Part shown: piece by piece, positions 44,151 to 53,003 of the stretch
How the letters are laid out: each line of letters begins with the position of its first letter
How positions within the stretch are numbered: the stretch's first letter is position 1
Source: Massilibacteroides sp.
Lineage (GTDB): Bacteria; Bacteroidota; Bacteroidia; Bacteroidales; Tannerellaceae
Direction: 5' to 3'
Assembly: GCF_028705895.1 (NCBI RefSeq)
Contig: NZ_JAQWCQ010000018.1
Coordinates: 1 to 58,433, forward strand
Length of the DNA: 58,433 bases
Notes under the pieces: model-generated
Database searches by the model: none
Told to the model about the DNA's origin: nothing
The model's input: only the letters and a program-made list of their open reading frames with translations
Made by a program: the position numbers and the translations under genes

Positions 44151-45993
44151 AGCAAAATATAATCTTCCTGACAGACAATATGTGTTGATTGCAGCAATTG
44201 TGATTGTTGTAGTTATCTTTATAATCCGACTGTTTTATTTACAGGTTCTTGACAATGATTACAAGACCTGGGCGGATAATAATGCATTTCTGAATAAAAC
44301 GCTTTACCCGTCAAGAGGATTGGTTTATGACCGTAACGGCAAGTTGTTGGTCTATAATCAGCCTGCCTACGATGTTATGCTTATTATGCGTGAAGTTGAA
44401 CCTTTTGATACGACTGATTTCTGTAGCATATTGGGGATAACGAAAGACCTTTTCCTAAAACGGATAGAGGAGATAAAGGACAGGAAACAGAATCCCGGTT
44501 ATTCATCCTATGTTCCTCAGGTTTTTATGAATCAGCTGTCAGCGCAGGAATATGGTGCGTTGCAGGAGAAACTATATAAATTCCCTGGCTTTTATATTCA
44601 GAATCGTACGATTCGAGAGTATGAGTATCCGTATGCTGCGCATGTGCTGGGAAATGTAAGCGAGGTGAGTAAAAAAGATATTGAAGCTGATGAATATTAT
44701 GTGCGCGGAGATAATACGGGGCGTACAGGTGTGGAACGTTTCTATGAGAAAGAGTTACGGGGTGAAAAAGGTGTCGAAATATTGCTTCGCGATGCTCACG
44801 GACGTATTAAAGGACGTTATGAAGAGGGAAAGCATGACCAGGATCCTGTGTCCGGTAAAAATCTGACTTTATCTATCGACATTGATCTTCAGGCGTACGG
44901 AGAACAACTGATGCAAAATAAGTTGGGAGCTATCGTTATGATTGAACCCAGCACTGGAGAGGTGCTTTGTATGGTTTCATCTCCAACCTTTGATCCGGGT
45001 AAATTAGTCGGTAGAGAACGCGGTAAAAACCATAAAATACTCAGTAATGATCCGAACAATCCTCTTTATGGACGGGCATTTATGGCTGCTTATCCTCCGG
45101 CATCAACATTTAAGCCAACTCAGGGGCTTATCTTTCTTCAGGAAAAAGTGATTACGCCTCAAACATTATATACTTGTGCGCATGGTTATCCGTATCGCAA
45201 CGGTAAACCGGCTTGTCACTGGCATGCATCTCCACTTAACCTTGTTAGTGCCTTGGCTACCTCTTGTAATTCTTATTTTTGTTGGGGATTACACGATATG
45301 TTAGACAGTCGTAAACGTTATCCAAGTGTGCAGGAAGCTTTTGAGGTTTGGAAAAATTACCTTGTATCTATGGGGTATGGCTATAAACTCGGATTAGATC
45401 TGCCGGGAGAGAATCGCGGCTATATTCCGAATAGTATGACGTACGACAAGGTATATAAGAAAAGGTGGAATTCAAGTACAATTATATCAAATGCAATCGG
45501 GCAGGGAGAGATATTGGCTACTCCTTTGCAGATTTGTAATCTGGCAGCAACTATTGCCAATAAAGGGTATTTTATTACACCTCATGTAGTGAAAGGAATA
45601 CAAGATATGTCTTTAGATACTCTTTATACAAACAGAAGATATACATCTATTGACAATAAATATTACGATATTACTGCTGAGGGAATGCGTATGGCGGTCT
45701 TATCGGGAACTTGTTATGGAGCATCAATCCCGGATATTGAAGTCTGCGGAAAAACGGGAACTTCTCAGAACAAGGGGAAAGACCATTCTGTCTTTATGGG
45801 ATATGCTCCTTATGATAAACCGAAAGTAGCAATTGCTGTTTTCGTAGAGAATGCCGGATTTGGTGCTACTTATGCTGTACCTATTGGACGGTTGATGTTA
45901 GAAAAATACCTGAAGGGAACTATTCCCGAATCCAGCCTATACATAGAACAATATGTAAAAAACACCGTAATCACTCCGACAAATGTATATTAG
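44140..45993 (+). CDS. mrdA: Penicillin-binding protein 2, elongasome transpeptidase
   Basis: About 617-residue class B PBP. One transmembrane helix near residues 14-34 (VLIAAIVIVVVIFIIRLFYL), a PBP dimerisation domain (about 50-230), and a transpeptidase domain with SxxK at Ser322 (PPASTFKPTQ), SxN as SCNSY, and KTG at Lys538 (CGKTGTSQN). It cross-links peptidoglycan during elongation with RodA. The GTG at 44140 (giving MENKAKYN) is preferred. An ATG at 44107 would overlap mreD by 44 bases and add 11 unlikely residues. It overlaps rodA by 11 bases. Confidence 0.95.
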   Translation: MENKAKYNLPDRQYVLIAAIVIVVVIFIIRLFYLQVLDNDYKTWADNNAFLNKTLYPSRGLVYDRNGKLLVYNQPAYDVMLIMREVEPFDTTDFCSILGITKDLFLKRIEEIKDRKQNPGYSSYVPQVFMNQLSAQEYGALQEKLYKFPGFYIQNRTIREYEYPYAAHVLGNVSEVSKKDIEADEYYVRGDNTGRTGVERFYEKELRGEKGVEILLRDAHGRIKGRYEEGKHDQDPVSGKNLTLSIDIDLQAYGEQLMQNKLGAIVMIEPSTGEVLCMVSSPTFDPGKLVGRERGKNHKILSNDPNNPLYGRAFMAAYPPASTFKPTQGLIFLQEKVITPQTLYTCAHGYPYRNGKPACHWHASPLNLVSALATSCNSYFCWGLHDMLDSRKRYPSVQEAFEVWKNYLVSMGYGYKLGLDLPGENRGYIPNSMTYDKVYKKRWNSSTIISNAIGQGEILATPLQICNLAATIANKGYFITPHVVKGIQDMSLDTLYTNRRYTSIDNKYYDITAEGMRMAVLSGTCYGASIPDIEVCGKTGTSQNKGKDHSVFMGYAPYDKPKVAIAVFVENAGFGATYAVPIGRLMLEKYLKGTIPESSLYIEQYVKNTVITPTNVY

Positions 45994-47428
45994 GAAAACA
46001 AGCATATGGAAGTCGATCGACTGGATAACCATCATCTTCTATTTGTTGATGATTATTGCCGGATGGTTCAGTATTTGCGGAGCAAGTTATGAGTATGACA
46101 GTATGAGCTTGTTTGATATTGCCGGACGTCCCGGTTCTCAGTTGCTCTGGATGGGCTTATCTGTTGGTATTATCTTTGTTATTATGATGCTGGAAAAGGA
46201 TCTTTTTGATGTTTTTGGCTATCTGATTTATTTCATTATAATTCTACTTCTGATTGCTACCATATTTTTTGCCCCCGAAATAAAAGGTTCAAAATCCTGG
46301 TTAGTCCTTGGCCCGATTCGTTTACAGCCCGCTGAGTTTGCGAAATTTGCTACGGCTTTAGCTGTTGCTAAGTTTATGGGGCAGTACAATTTCAAATTGA
46401 TGACCTTTAAGAATTTCAGCACAACGTTACTGCTGATCTTTTTACCCATGTTCTGTATTCTTATGCAACGTGAAACGGGTTCAGCTCTTGTTTATCTGTC
46501 CTTCTTTCTGGTGTTATATCGAGAAGGGATGTCCGGAAAAGTTCTTCTGATAGGTCTGTGTGCCGTTTTGTTTTTTGTTACAAATATGAAATTCTCTGAA
46601 GTGGTCGTCGGGATAACTCCTTTGGGTGAATTGATTGTAACAGTGATGATTTTGGTTATTACGGCTTTGCTGACTATTACCACAAGCCGGAAAAAATATA
46701 TGTTGTATTGGCTTGGAGGGGTAATCGCTATTGCATTTCTTCTCGCATACGGCATTTCGTTTCTTCTTCCGGTTAATTTCTATTGGATAGCCTTCGGACT
46801 TACCCTCTTACTGGCCGGTTATCTTCTTTATTTATCCATTCGAACCTGGATGATGAAGTATGCTCTGATCGCCTTCTTCGCTTTAGGCTCACTCTTATTC
46901 CTTTTCTCTATTGAATACGTATTTAATAACGTTTTGGAACCTCATCAGCAGGTTCGCATAAAGGTTTCACTTGGCTTGGAGGACGATCCGACGGGTGCAG
47001 GCTATAATGTGAATCAATCTAAAATTGCAATTGGTTCGGGTGGATTGACAGGGAAAGGCTTTCTCAATGGTACGCAGACGAAATTGAAGTACGTTCCCGA
47101 ACAAGATACCGATTTTATTTTCTGTACAATAGGAGAGGAGCAAGGTTTTGTAGGTTCTACATTGGTGATATTACTTTTCGGAGCGTTTATTATTCGGTTA
47201 GTACAATTAGCCGAACGTCAAGAAACGGACTTCGCACGCATCTATGGCTATAGTGTAGCCTCGATCTTTTTATTTCACCTGGTGATTAATGTAGGTATGG
47301 TGTTAGGACTTACTCCAGTGATAGGTATCCCTTTGCCTTTTTTTAGCTATGGTGGCTCTTCGTTTCTGGGATTTACTATTCTTCTTTTTATTTTCCTTCG
47401 TTTAGATTCGTCGCGGCGGGAGCGTTAA
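45983..47428 (+). CDS. rodA: Peptidoglycan polymerase RodA (SEDS family)
   Basis: 481-residue polytopic membrane glycosyltransferase that makes glycan strands for PBP2. SEDS features: GSKSWLVLGPIRLQPAEFAKFA, the extracellular loop with the catalytic-type Asp near EQDTDFIFCTIGEEQGF, and the C-terminal GIPLPFFSYGGSSFLG. About 100 residues longer than E. coli RodA because of an additional hydrophobic section in the middle (ITTSRKKYMLYWLGGVIAIAF region), usual for Bacteroidetes. Its last 41 bases overlap the end of the convergent gldH gene. Confidence 0.95.
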   Translation: MYIRKTSIWKSIDWITIIFYLLMIIAGWFSICGASYEYDSMSLFDIAGRPGSQLLWMGLSVGIIFVIMMLEKDLFDVFGYLIYFIIILLLIATIFFAPEIKGSKSWLVLGPIRLQPAEFAKFATALAVAKFMGQYNFKLMTFKNFSTTLLLIFLPMFCILMQRETGSALVYLSFFLVLYREGMSGKVLLIGLCAVLFFVTNMKFSEVVVGITPLGELIVTVMILVITALLTITTSRKKYMLYWLGGVIAIAFLLAYGISFLLPVNFYWIAFGLTLLLAGYLLYLSIRTWMMKYALIAFFALGSLLFLFSIEYVFNNVLEPHQQVRIKVSLGLEDDPTGAGYNVNQSKIAIGSGGLTGKGFLNGTQTKLKYVPEQDTDFIFCTIGEEQGFVGSTLVILLFGAFIIRLVQLAERQETDFARIYGYSVASIFLFHLVINVGMVLGLTPVIGIPLPFFSYGGSSFLGFTILLFIFLRLDSSRRER

Positions 47429-47909
47429 CTGATTTAGATACTCTGAACCCTAACTCCTGTATTCCTTTTAATTGGTCATTTCGCATTCCCTGTCTGAAAC
47501 TAAAGGTATATTGCCCTTCATGTGTGAAATAATAATTTGTCTTTAGAGGAATGCTTAATTGGAATAAAGAAATACCTTTACCATACCACTTACCGAACTC
47601 GTCTGCAAGCATACACTCAATAGTGTCTCTTTTGATCGTTCCTACCGGCCGTTCTTCACTGCTGAAAAGCCAGAGATTCTGATAAGGATATTGATTATTG
47701 TTTCTTATTTCTAAAGTAAGGTCATAGGGAACTGTAATATCTTTTACCATGAATGTAAAATAATACTCTTTATCCTTTCCCCATACGGTATTCTCTATGA
47801 TCTGATATTGATCATAGAGAACATCGTATTGACAGGCAAAGAATACCGTTCCGATAAACAATAGAAGAGCAGTTTGCTTAACTTTCCTGATCAGGTGAAG
47901 ATGGCGCAT
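47388..47909 (-). CDS. gldH: GldH-like lipoprotein
   Basis: 173-residue lipoprotein with lipobox Cys26 (GTVFFACQYD). The mature sequence (VLYDQYQIIENTVWGKDKEYYFTF) matches the GldH family, named from gliding motility in Flavobacterium. It is also present in non-gliding Bacteroidales, where its role is unclear. It overlaps its upstream neighbour, the PSP1-domain gene, by 32 bases, so the two are an operon. Its 3' end overlaps the end of rodA on the opposite strand by 41 bases. Confidence 0.88.
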   Translation of the reverse strand: MRHLHLIRKVKQTALLLFIGTVFFACQYDVLYDQYQIIENTVWGKDKEYYFTFMVKDITVPYDLTLEIRNNNQYPYQNLWLFSSEERPVGTIKRDTIECMLADEFGKWYGKGISLFQLSIPLKTNYYFTHEGQYTFSFRQGMRNDQLKGIQELGFRVSKSVNAPAATNLNEGK

Positions 47910-49245
47910 TCTTTGTTTTAGGTTTGTTGTTGTTCAACTCTTTTCCGCTTTTGTCATCAGGTCTTCGTTTCGGACGATTACCTCTGTTTAACGGAGCCTT
48001 TTTACTTTTCCCATTTCCGTTTTCCTTGCCTTCTTCAACGGACTCCCCTTCCTTTTGAGGCTTCTGAGGTCTTTGCTTTACTTTTATAGGAGGAGCTAAA
48101 GTTGTTGACGGCGCTTCTCCGTTTTCTTTACTTTCCGGCGATTTATTCTTGTTTTTCTTTTTCTTCTTTTTAGGTGTGGAAGAATCAAAGCGAGTTACAC
48201 TATCTTGCCCGAGAATGTCCATGGCATCCCGTTTCGGGGGCTGAGGTTTAGCATCGGCTTCTAAGGCAACCGGCTTATTCCCTTTTTTATTCATGTTGAT
48301 AATGTCAAAAGCACGATTTGCCGGTATTGTGACTAAGTTGGCCGCAAAAGATTTATCCGTTGAGTAGGTAATCTCACGTTTGAATATATCTGTTTTAAAA
48401 TGATAATATGAATTATCTTTTGTCTCCAGTACGACTTCACGCGAAGGTAATCGCTTCTGCGCCTCTACATAAGCATCCACTTCATAGTTGAGACAGCATT
48501 TTAATTTGGCACACTGGCCGGCCAGCTTTTGCGGATTCATTGAAATATCCTGATAACGAGCAGCTCCGGTTGCTACCGAAACAAAGCTTGTCATCCATTT
48601 GGAGCAACAGAGTTCGCGTCCGCAAGGGCCTATCCCACCAATTCTTCCCGCTTCCTGACGCGCTCCGATTTGTTTCATTTCTATACGTACTCTGAAATTC
48701 TCGGCTAATACTTTGATTAGTTGACGGAAATCTACGCGCTCATCCGCTATATAATAAAAAATGGCTTTATTGCCATCTCCCTGATATTCGACATCTCCGA
48801 TTTTCATATTTAACCCTAATTCAGCAGCAATCTGTCGTGAACGGATCATCGTAGCATCTTCTTTCGCTTTGGCTTCATTGTATTTTTCAATGTCGGTGGG
48901 TTTTGCCAAGCGGTAAACCTTCTTTGCTTCTGCTTCTTCCGGAACGCGGACATTATTTTTTTTCATCTGTAAGGTGACAAGCTTTCCCGTCAGAGTCACC
49001 GTGCCGATATCATGTCCGGGACTGGCTTCTACGGCAACCACATCTCCTTTTACTAAAGATAGTTTAGAACTGTTCAGGTAATACCCTTTTCTGGTATTCT
49101 TAAACTGCACTTCAATGAAGTCCGTCGCCTTTTCTGCATCCGGAACATCACACAGCCAGTCGTAAGTATTTAATTTATGATCTTGCTTTTTGCAGCATCC
49201 TTTACCACTCATGCCGCAACAGCTTCTATATTGTTTGAATTCCAT
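47878..49245 (-). CDS. PSP1 domain protein, RicT/YaaT-like
   Basis: 455-residue cytoplasmic protein, start at ATG 49245 (MEFKQYRSCCGMSGKGCC). The longer frame from 49299 lacks a sensible start. The PSP1 domain occupies about 90-300, with cysteine clusters GIGPCGRELCCSKW and QCAKLKCCLNYE. These, with the N-terminal CC/CCKK cysteines, may bind an iron-sulfur cluster as described for RicT. The last about 120 residues are low-complexity, Lys/Pro/Asn-rich (KKKKKKNKNKS), a feature of Bacteroidetes homologues. A -7 box TAATTTTG lies at 49287-49294 on the minus strand. Confidence 0.9.
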   Translation of the reverse strand: MEFKQYRSCCGMSGKGCCKKQDHKLNTYDWLCDVPDAEKATDFIEVQFKNTRKGYYLNSSKLSLVKGDVVAVEASPGHDIGTVTLTGKLVTLQMKKNNVRVPEEAEAKKVYRLAKPTDIEKYNEAKAKEDATMIRSRQIAAELGLNMKIGDVEYQGDGNKAIFYYIADERVDFRQLIKVLAENFRVRIEMKQIGARQEAGRIGGIGPCGRELCCSKWMTSFVSVATGAARYQDISMNPQKLAGQCAKLKCCLNYEVDAYVEAQKRLPSREVVLETKDNSYYHFKTDIFKREITYSTDKSFAANLVTIPANRAFDIINMNKKGNKPVALEADAKPQPPKRDAMDILGQDSVTRFDSSTPKKKKKKNKNKSPESKENGEAPSTTLAPPIKVKQRPQKPQKEGESVEEGKENGNGKSKKAPLNRGNRPKRRPDDKSGKELNNNKPKTKNAPSSPDQES

Positions 49246-49286
49246 TTGTTTTGTATAAAAAATATATATAGTATATGTTGAATATA

Positions 49287-49294
49287 CAAAATTA
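49287..49294 (-). promoter_or_regulatory. Probable -7 element of the PSP1-gldH operon
   Basis: The minus strand reads TAATTTTG, matching TAnnTTTG, 42 bases upstream of the ATG at 49245. This supports that start rather than the frame extension to 49299, which would begin upstream of the promoter. Confidence 0.5.
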
Positions 49295-49356
49295 GTCAAT
49301 AATTTGTATTACGTGGTATGATGTTTACTGAAAACGTGTTGTCGGAGTCTAAAACA

Positions 49357-49400
49357 AAACAATCCCAACAACTTGTATTTAAGTTTGTTGGGATTGTTTT
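49357..49400. terminator. Terminator downstream of the phosphotransferase gene
   Basis: AAACAATCCCAACAA (49357-49371) pairs with TTGTTGGGATTGTTT (49385-49399), a 15-bp stem with U-rich ends on both strands. It ends minus-strand transcription from 50547-49453 and separates it from the PSP1 operon. Confidence 0.85.
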
Positions 49401-49452
49401 TCTTCTTTGTAAGAAGGAATCTGCGATCTCTTTTTCTATAAAAGTAAAGATA

Positions 49453-50547
49453 TTATAACCATTCTTTCATGAAATCTTCCATTTCAACGGCATGTTCTTC
49501 AAGACTTTGCAATAGTTTAAACTGCGCCTTAGTCCGGATAAGATTATGTTTCGGACTATGAATTTTATAATACGTATCTCCGTTTATATAATCAGTCAGG
49601 AAACGTACCGTCTGCATATAAGTTAATAACCTCCCTCCATAAGGCAACATGCTGATCTCGATTGGAGTGAGGAATGCTTTTGCTGTTTCCATATATCCAC
49701 GCGTATAAGCTTTGAAAATATCCATGTTCACATACACACGATCAAGATTTTCATCATCTTCAGCTCCCGCATTAGCTCCTGTACGGATAAAGTCACCTAT
49801 GTCAGACAATACGAAACCGGGCATAACCGTGTCTAAATCAATAACACATAAGACCTTGCCGTTTTCATCGAACAAGATGTTGTTTACTTTAGTATCACAA
49901 TGGTTTGTCCGTTTCTTCAATTTGCCTTCGCGATATAATTCCTCCTGAATACACATCGCTTTAGCCCGTTTCTCGATTTCATCTACTAAAGATTGAACTT
50001 CATTTAAACGGCCGGCTGCATTTTCTTTGATCGCATCATGAAATTGTTGAAGCCTGAATTCCATGTTGTGAAAATTAGGAATCGTTTCACCAAGCGCACC
50101 TTCCGGTAAATCAGACAACATAAACTGGAAGTCTCCGAATGCTTTACCCGCTTCATACGAAAGTTCAGGAGTGATTTCTTCAAAACTCCGGCTGCGAGGG
50201 ATAAACAAACATACACGCCAATAGTTTTCACCATCGTAATAATATAATTTCCCATCTTTAGTAGGCAGGAAAGTCAAGACCTTACGATCTATATCTTTCT
50301 CACCATGTTCCTCTAACTTTTTACGAATATGCTTAGTTACTTTATCGATATTCCCCTGAAGCATATCCACATTCGTGAATATATGATGGTTGACACGTTG
50401 CAGGATGTACCTTATTTCTCCTGAATCGGTTACAACTTTCAGTGTGTCATTAATGTGTCCGTTTCCAAACGGCTCAATAACCTCTACCGAACCTTCTATC
50501 GGAAAGTGGGAAAGGATTTCTACGTACTGTTCTTTTGTTTTAGACAT
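49453..50547 (-). CDS. APH-fold sugar kinase, N-acetylhexosamine 1-kinase (NahK)-like
   Basis: 364-residue cytoplasmic kinase of the aminoglycoside phosphotransferase fold. N-lobe: IEPFGNGHINDTLKVV and YILQRVNHHIF. The catalytic Brenner motif is TNHCDTKVNNILF (His-x-Asp...Asn), and the metal-binding motif is VIDLDTVMPG. The TNHCDTKVNN and DLDTVMPG signature is the one seen in bifidobacterial NahK, which phosphorylates GlcNAc/GalNAc at C1. The family is therefore likely to act on host-derived amino sugars. It stands as a single gene. A minus-strand -7 box TATTTTTG lies at 50583-50590. Confidence 0.75.
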   Translation of the reverse strand: MSKTKEQYVEILSHFPIEGSVEVIEPFGNGHINDTLKVVTDSGEIRYILQRVNHHIFTNVDMLQGNIDKVTKHIRKKLEEHGEKDIDRKVLTFLPTKDGKLYYYDGENYWRVCLFIPRSRSFEEITPELSYEAGKAFGDFQFMLSDLPEGALGETIPNFHNMEFRLQQFHDAIKENAAGRLNEVQSLVDEIEKRAKAMCIQEELYREGKLKKRTNHCDTKVNNILFDENGKVLCVIDLDTVMPGFVLSDIGDFIRTGANAGAEDDENLDRVYVNMDIFKAYTRGYMETAKAFLTPIEISMLPYGGRLLTYMQTVRFLTDYINGDTYYKIHSPKHNLIRTKAQFKLLQSLEEHAVEMEDFMKEWL

Positions 50548-50582
50548 GGTATTTTGTTTAAGTTAAGCTATTACTTAATTCG

Positions 50583-50590
50583 CAAAAATA
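50583..50590 (-). promoter_or_regulatory. Probable -7 element of the phosphotransferase gene
   Basis: The minus strand reads TATTTTTG, a match to TAnnTTTG 36 bases before the start codon. Confidence 0.5.
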
Positions 50591-50747
50591 ACAAAAGGCT
50601 TTCTTATTTAAGAACAGATCGGTGAAATATAATATCCCGATATCCGTATATCATCCTTTTTTTTAATTATTTAAGCTTTCGGATTAAACCTTTTACTTTC
50701 TGATTGTCTTATATATATAAAGATTGGTGTTTTTAGTTTTTAAGATT

Positions 50748-51233
50748 ATGAAGATTAGTAGGTTTTTAATTATGCTGGGGATTGTCTCTCTTTTTGGAGG
50801 ACAATCCCTGTTTGCTCAGGAAAAGAAAGAAGAAAAAGCCCGGCTAATTAAAGAATTAATTGATGCCGGTAATTATACCATAGATGTTGATCGGGCACTG
50901 CCGATGAGTGGCCGTTCCGTTAATCTGACTTCTTCGTACAGTGTTGAAATAAAAGGAGACTCTATTTACTCACACCTTCCTTATTATGGGCGAGCATATT
51001 CAGTTCCATATGGAGGAGGCAGTGGCTTGATGTTTAAAGAACCGGTGACGGATTATAAAATGGCCTATGATAAAAAGGATAAAGCAACCATTACGTTTAC
51101 TTCTCGTTCCGATGAAGATCGATATGAGTTCAGAATAGAAGTTTATTTAAATGGTACGGCTACGATCTTTGTACAGCCCGTAAATCGTCAAAGCATTACT
51201 TATCATGGGGATATCCTGCTGAAGGAGGAGTAA
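50748..51233 (+). CDS. DUF4251 exported protein
   Basis: 161-residue protein from the ATG at 50748 (MKISRFLIMLGIV; the frame is open 8 codons further, but without a signal start). Signal peptide ends at SLFAQ. The mature part KKEEKARLIKELIDAGNYTIDVDRALPMSGRSV and YSVEIKGDSIYSHLPYYGRAY matches the DUF4251 pattern, a small beta-rich periplasmic or outer membrane-associated family of unknown role. Its last 38 bases overlap the end of the convergent radical SAM gene. Confidence 0.85.
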   Translation: MKISRFLIMLGIVSLFGGQSLFAQEKKEEKARLIKELIDAGNYTIDVDRALPMSGRSVNLTSSYSVEIKGDSIYSHLPYYGRAYSVPYGGGSGLMFKEPVTDYKMAYDKKDKATITFTSRSDEDRYEFRIEVYLNGTATIFVQPVNRQSITYHGDILLKEE

Positions 51234-52152
51234 ACAAACGACCCTGAAACGTTTCTCTCTCCGCAAGTCGCTTATGGACTTTTGCTGTAAATTCATAGTT
51301 TTTTAATCCCCAGTCGGGAGCAATCAGTAGTTCCTTTGGAGATTGAGATACAAACCTCTCTACAATAATAGAGGGGTTTAATTTTTCAATAAAATCGATG
51401 ACCAGATCAATGTACTCATCTACGTCATAGAGGTGGAAATCTTCCGGTTTCTTTGAAAAATCGTATGCCATCTTTGTGTGACGTATTAACTGCAATTGGT
51501 GAAGTTTGAGAGTTGTCAGCGGTAATGCTGATAAAACCTCTGCATGATGTATTATTTCTTCTCTGCTTTCACCCGGCAATCCCAATATCATGTGCGCCCC
51601 GGTATAGATTCCTTTAGCAGCTGTTCTACGTATCGCTTCTTCAGACTCTGCATGGGTATGACCGCGATTAATCAATTCCAATGTACGGTCTAATGTGCTT
51701 TCCAATCCATATTCAATCATCAGAAATTTCTTCTTTGCCAGTTCGGCAAAATAGCAAAGCAATTCTTCCGGCATACAATCAGGACGCGTACCGATGATTA
51801 ATCCGGCCACATTCGGATAGGAGAGCGCCTCTTCGTATTTGGGGATTAGTTTGTCGAAACGTTCATATGTGTTAGTATAAGCCTGAAAATAGGCAAGATA
51901 TTTCATGTCTGCATATTTCCGGGAGAAGAAGGTAACCCCTTCATCTAATTGTTCTCCTACTCCTTTTTCAGTATGACAATATTCCGGACTGAACGTCTGA
52001 TTATTGCAATAGGTACATCCTCCGCGTCCTTTTGTTCCGTCTCGATTGGGACAGGTAAAGCCCGCATTTACTGAAATTTTCTGAACCTTATAGGGAAATG
52101 TTTTTTTCAGGAAATCCCCGAAATCATTGTATCGTTTAATCTCTTCTGCCAC
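51196..52152 (-). CDS. TIGR01212-type radical SAM protein (YhcC/YtqA-like)
   Basis: 318-residue radical SAM enzyme. The cluster-binding cysteines lie in FTCPNRDGTKGRGGCTYCNN, a spaced variant of CxxxCxxC used by this family. Other family motifs: YLAYFQAYTNTYERF, VAGLIIGTRPDCMP, EYGLES and THMILGLPGES-like AHMILGLPGESREE. The substrate is unknown. The start codon is GTG (52150-52152), with no ATG nearby upstream. It ends inside the 3' end of the DUF4251 gene. Confidence 0.9.
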   Translation of the reverse strand: MAEEIKRYNDFGDFLKKTFPYKVQKISVNAGFTCPNRDGTKGRGGCTYCNNQTFSPEYCHTEKGVGEQLDEGVTFFSRKYADMKYLAYFQAYTNTYERFDKLIPKYEEALSYPNVAGLIIGTRPDCMPEELLCYFAELAKKKFLMIEYGLESTLDRTLELINRGHTHAESEEAIRRTAAKGIYTGAHMILGLPGESREEIIHHAEVLSALPLTTLKLHQLQLIRHTKMAYDFSKKPEDFHLYDVDEYIDLVIDFIEKLNPSIIVERFVSQSPKELLIAPDWGLKNYEFTAKVHKRLAERETFQGRLFTPPSAGYPHDK

Positions 52153-52203
52153 GACACAAAGATAAGTTTCTGCAGCTTAAATACAATGTTCCGAATGCAA
52201 AAA

Positions 52204-52983
52204 CTATTCAGTATATAATTCCCGCATTCGATTCAGATCAACCCCCAACTGATTTGTCAGGTATTTCTCCATTCCTCCATATTCATTGTCAATTACGTCG
52301 AATGCCCCAAGTATGTATTCTTGGCGTACCTCAAACAATGGCTTTAATATAGGCATACGGGCTGTCAAATCTGCATATTTATCTTTCAGACATTCATTCG
52401 TGAGTAGATAATCATTAATAATAGTCTCCCGGTCAACACCGAGAGAAGCGAGAAACAGAGCTGCAGCAAATCCTGTCCTGTCTTTACCGGCCGAACAGTG
52501 GAATAGGAGCGGAGATTTTTCGCCATCCATTAATATCTCAAAAAACCTTTTATAAGTATTCTGACTCTCTCTCACAAAATATTTATTAATATCCACCAAT
52601 GCCGTTTCAGCAAACTCAGGAGTCATTTTTTGAAAAGAAAGAATATTTCCGGTTTCAACAGGTAAATGAAACTGATTTATTATAGATACTGGATATTTGT
52701 CCGGAGCAGATCGTATTTCTTCCGAATGACGAAAATCAACATAGGATTTTAACGGTATAGCCTCAAAGCAAACAAGATCTTTATCTGTCAATAAGTTCAG
52801 ATCCCCGGATCGGATTACCTTTTTCCACTTGACCGTTTTGTTATCAGCTGCCTGATATCCGCCTAAATCACGAACATTATAAGCTCCTTCTATTGGAAGA
52901 ATACGTGACGGCTCTTCGGCGGGATCGTTTTTATAAGAACACGAGTTAAACATAAGTGATAAGATAATGAATTTAAGTTTCAG
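52204..52983 (-). CDS. Dual-specificity/tyrosine phosphatase-like lipoprotein
   Basis: Tyrosine phosphatase of the bacterial PTP (Y_phosphatase3) type. Motifs: ILPIEGAYNVRDLGGY, the P-loop HCSAGKDRTG with the nucleophilic Cys (residue 153 from the ATG at 52953), and DYLLTN. Counting from that ATG gives 249 residues starting MFNSCSYKN. Ten codons further upstream a CTG (52981-52983) would instead start KLKFIILSLMFNSCS, a lipoprotein signal peptide ending at a Cys. The frame is closed by a TAA just above. The CTG start is proposed because the ATG lies inside the hydrophobic stretch. The gene follows the unknown gene at 53004 by 20 bases. Confidence 0.75.
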   Translation of the reverse strand: MKLKFIILSLMFNSCSYKNDPAEEPSRILPIEGAYNVRDLGGYQAADNKTVKWKKVIRSGDLNLLTDKDLVCFEAIPLKSYVDFRHSEEIRSAPDKYPVSIINQFHLPVETGNILSFQKMTPEFAETALVDINKYFVRESQNTYKRFFEILMDGEKSPLLFHCSAGKDRTGFAAALFLASLGVDRETIINDYLLTNECLKDKYADLTARMPILKPLFEVRQEYILGAFDVIDNEYGGMEKYLTNQLGVDLNRMRELYTE

Positions 52984-53003
52984 ATAAGTCTCTAAAGCTT
53001 AGA

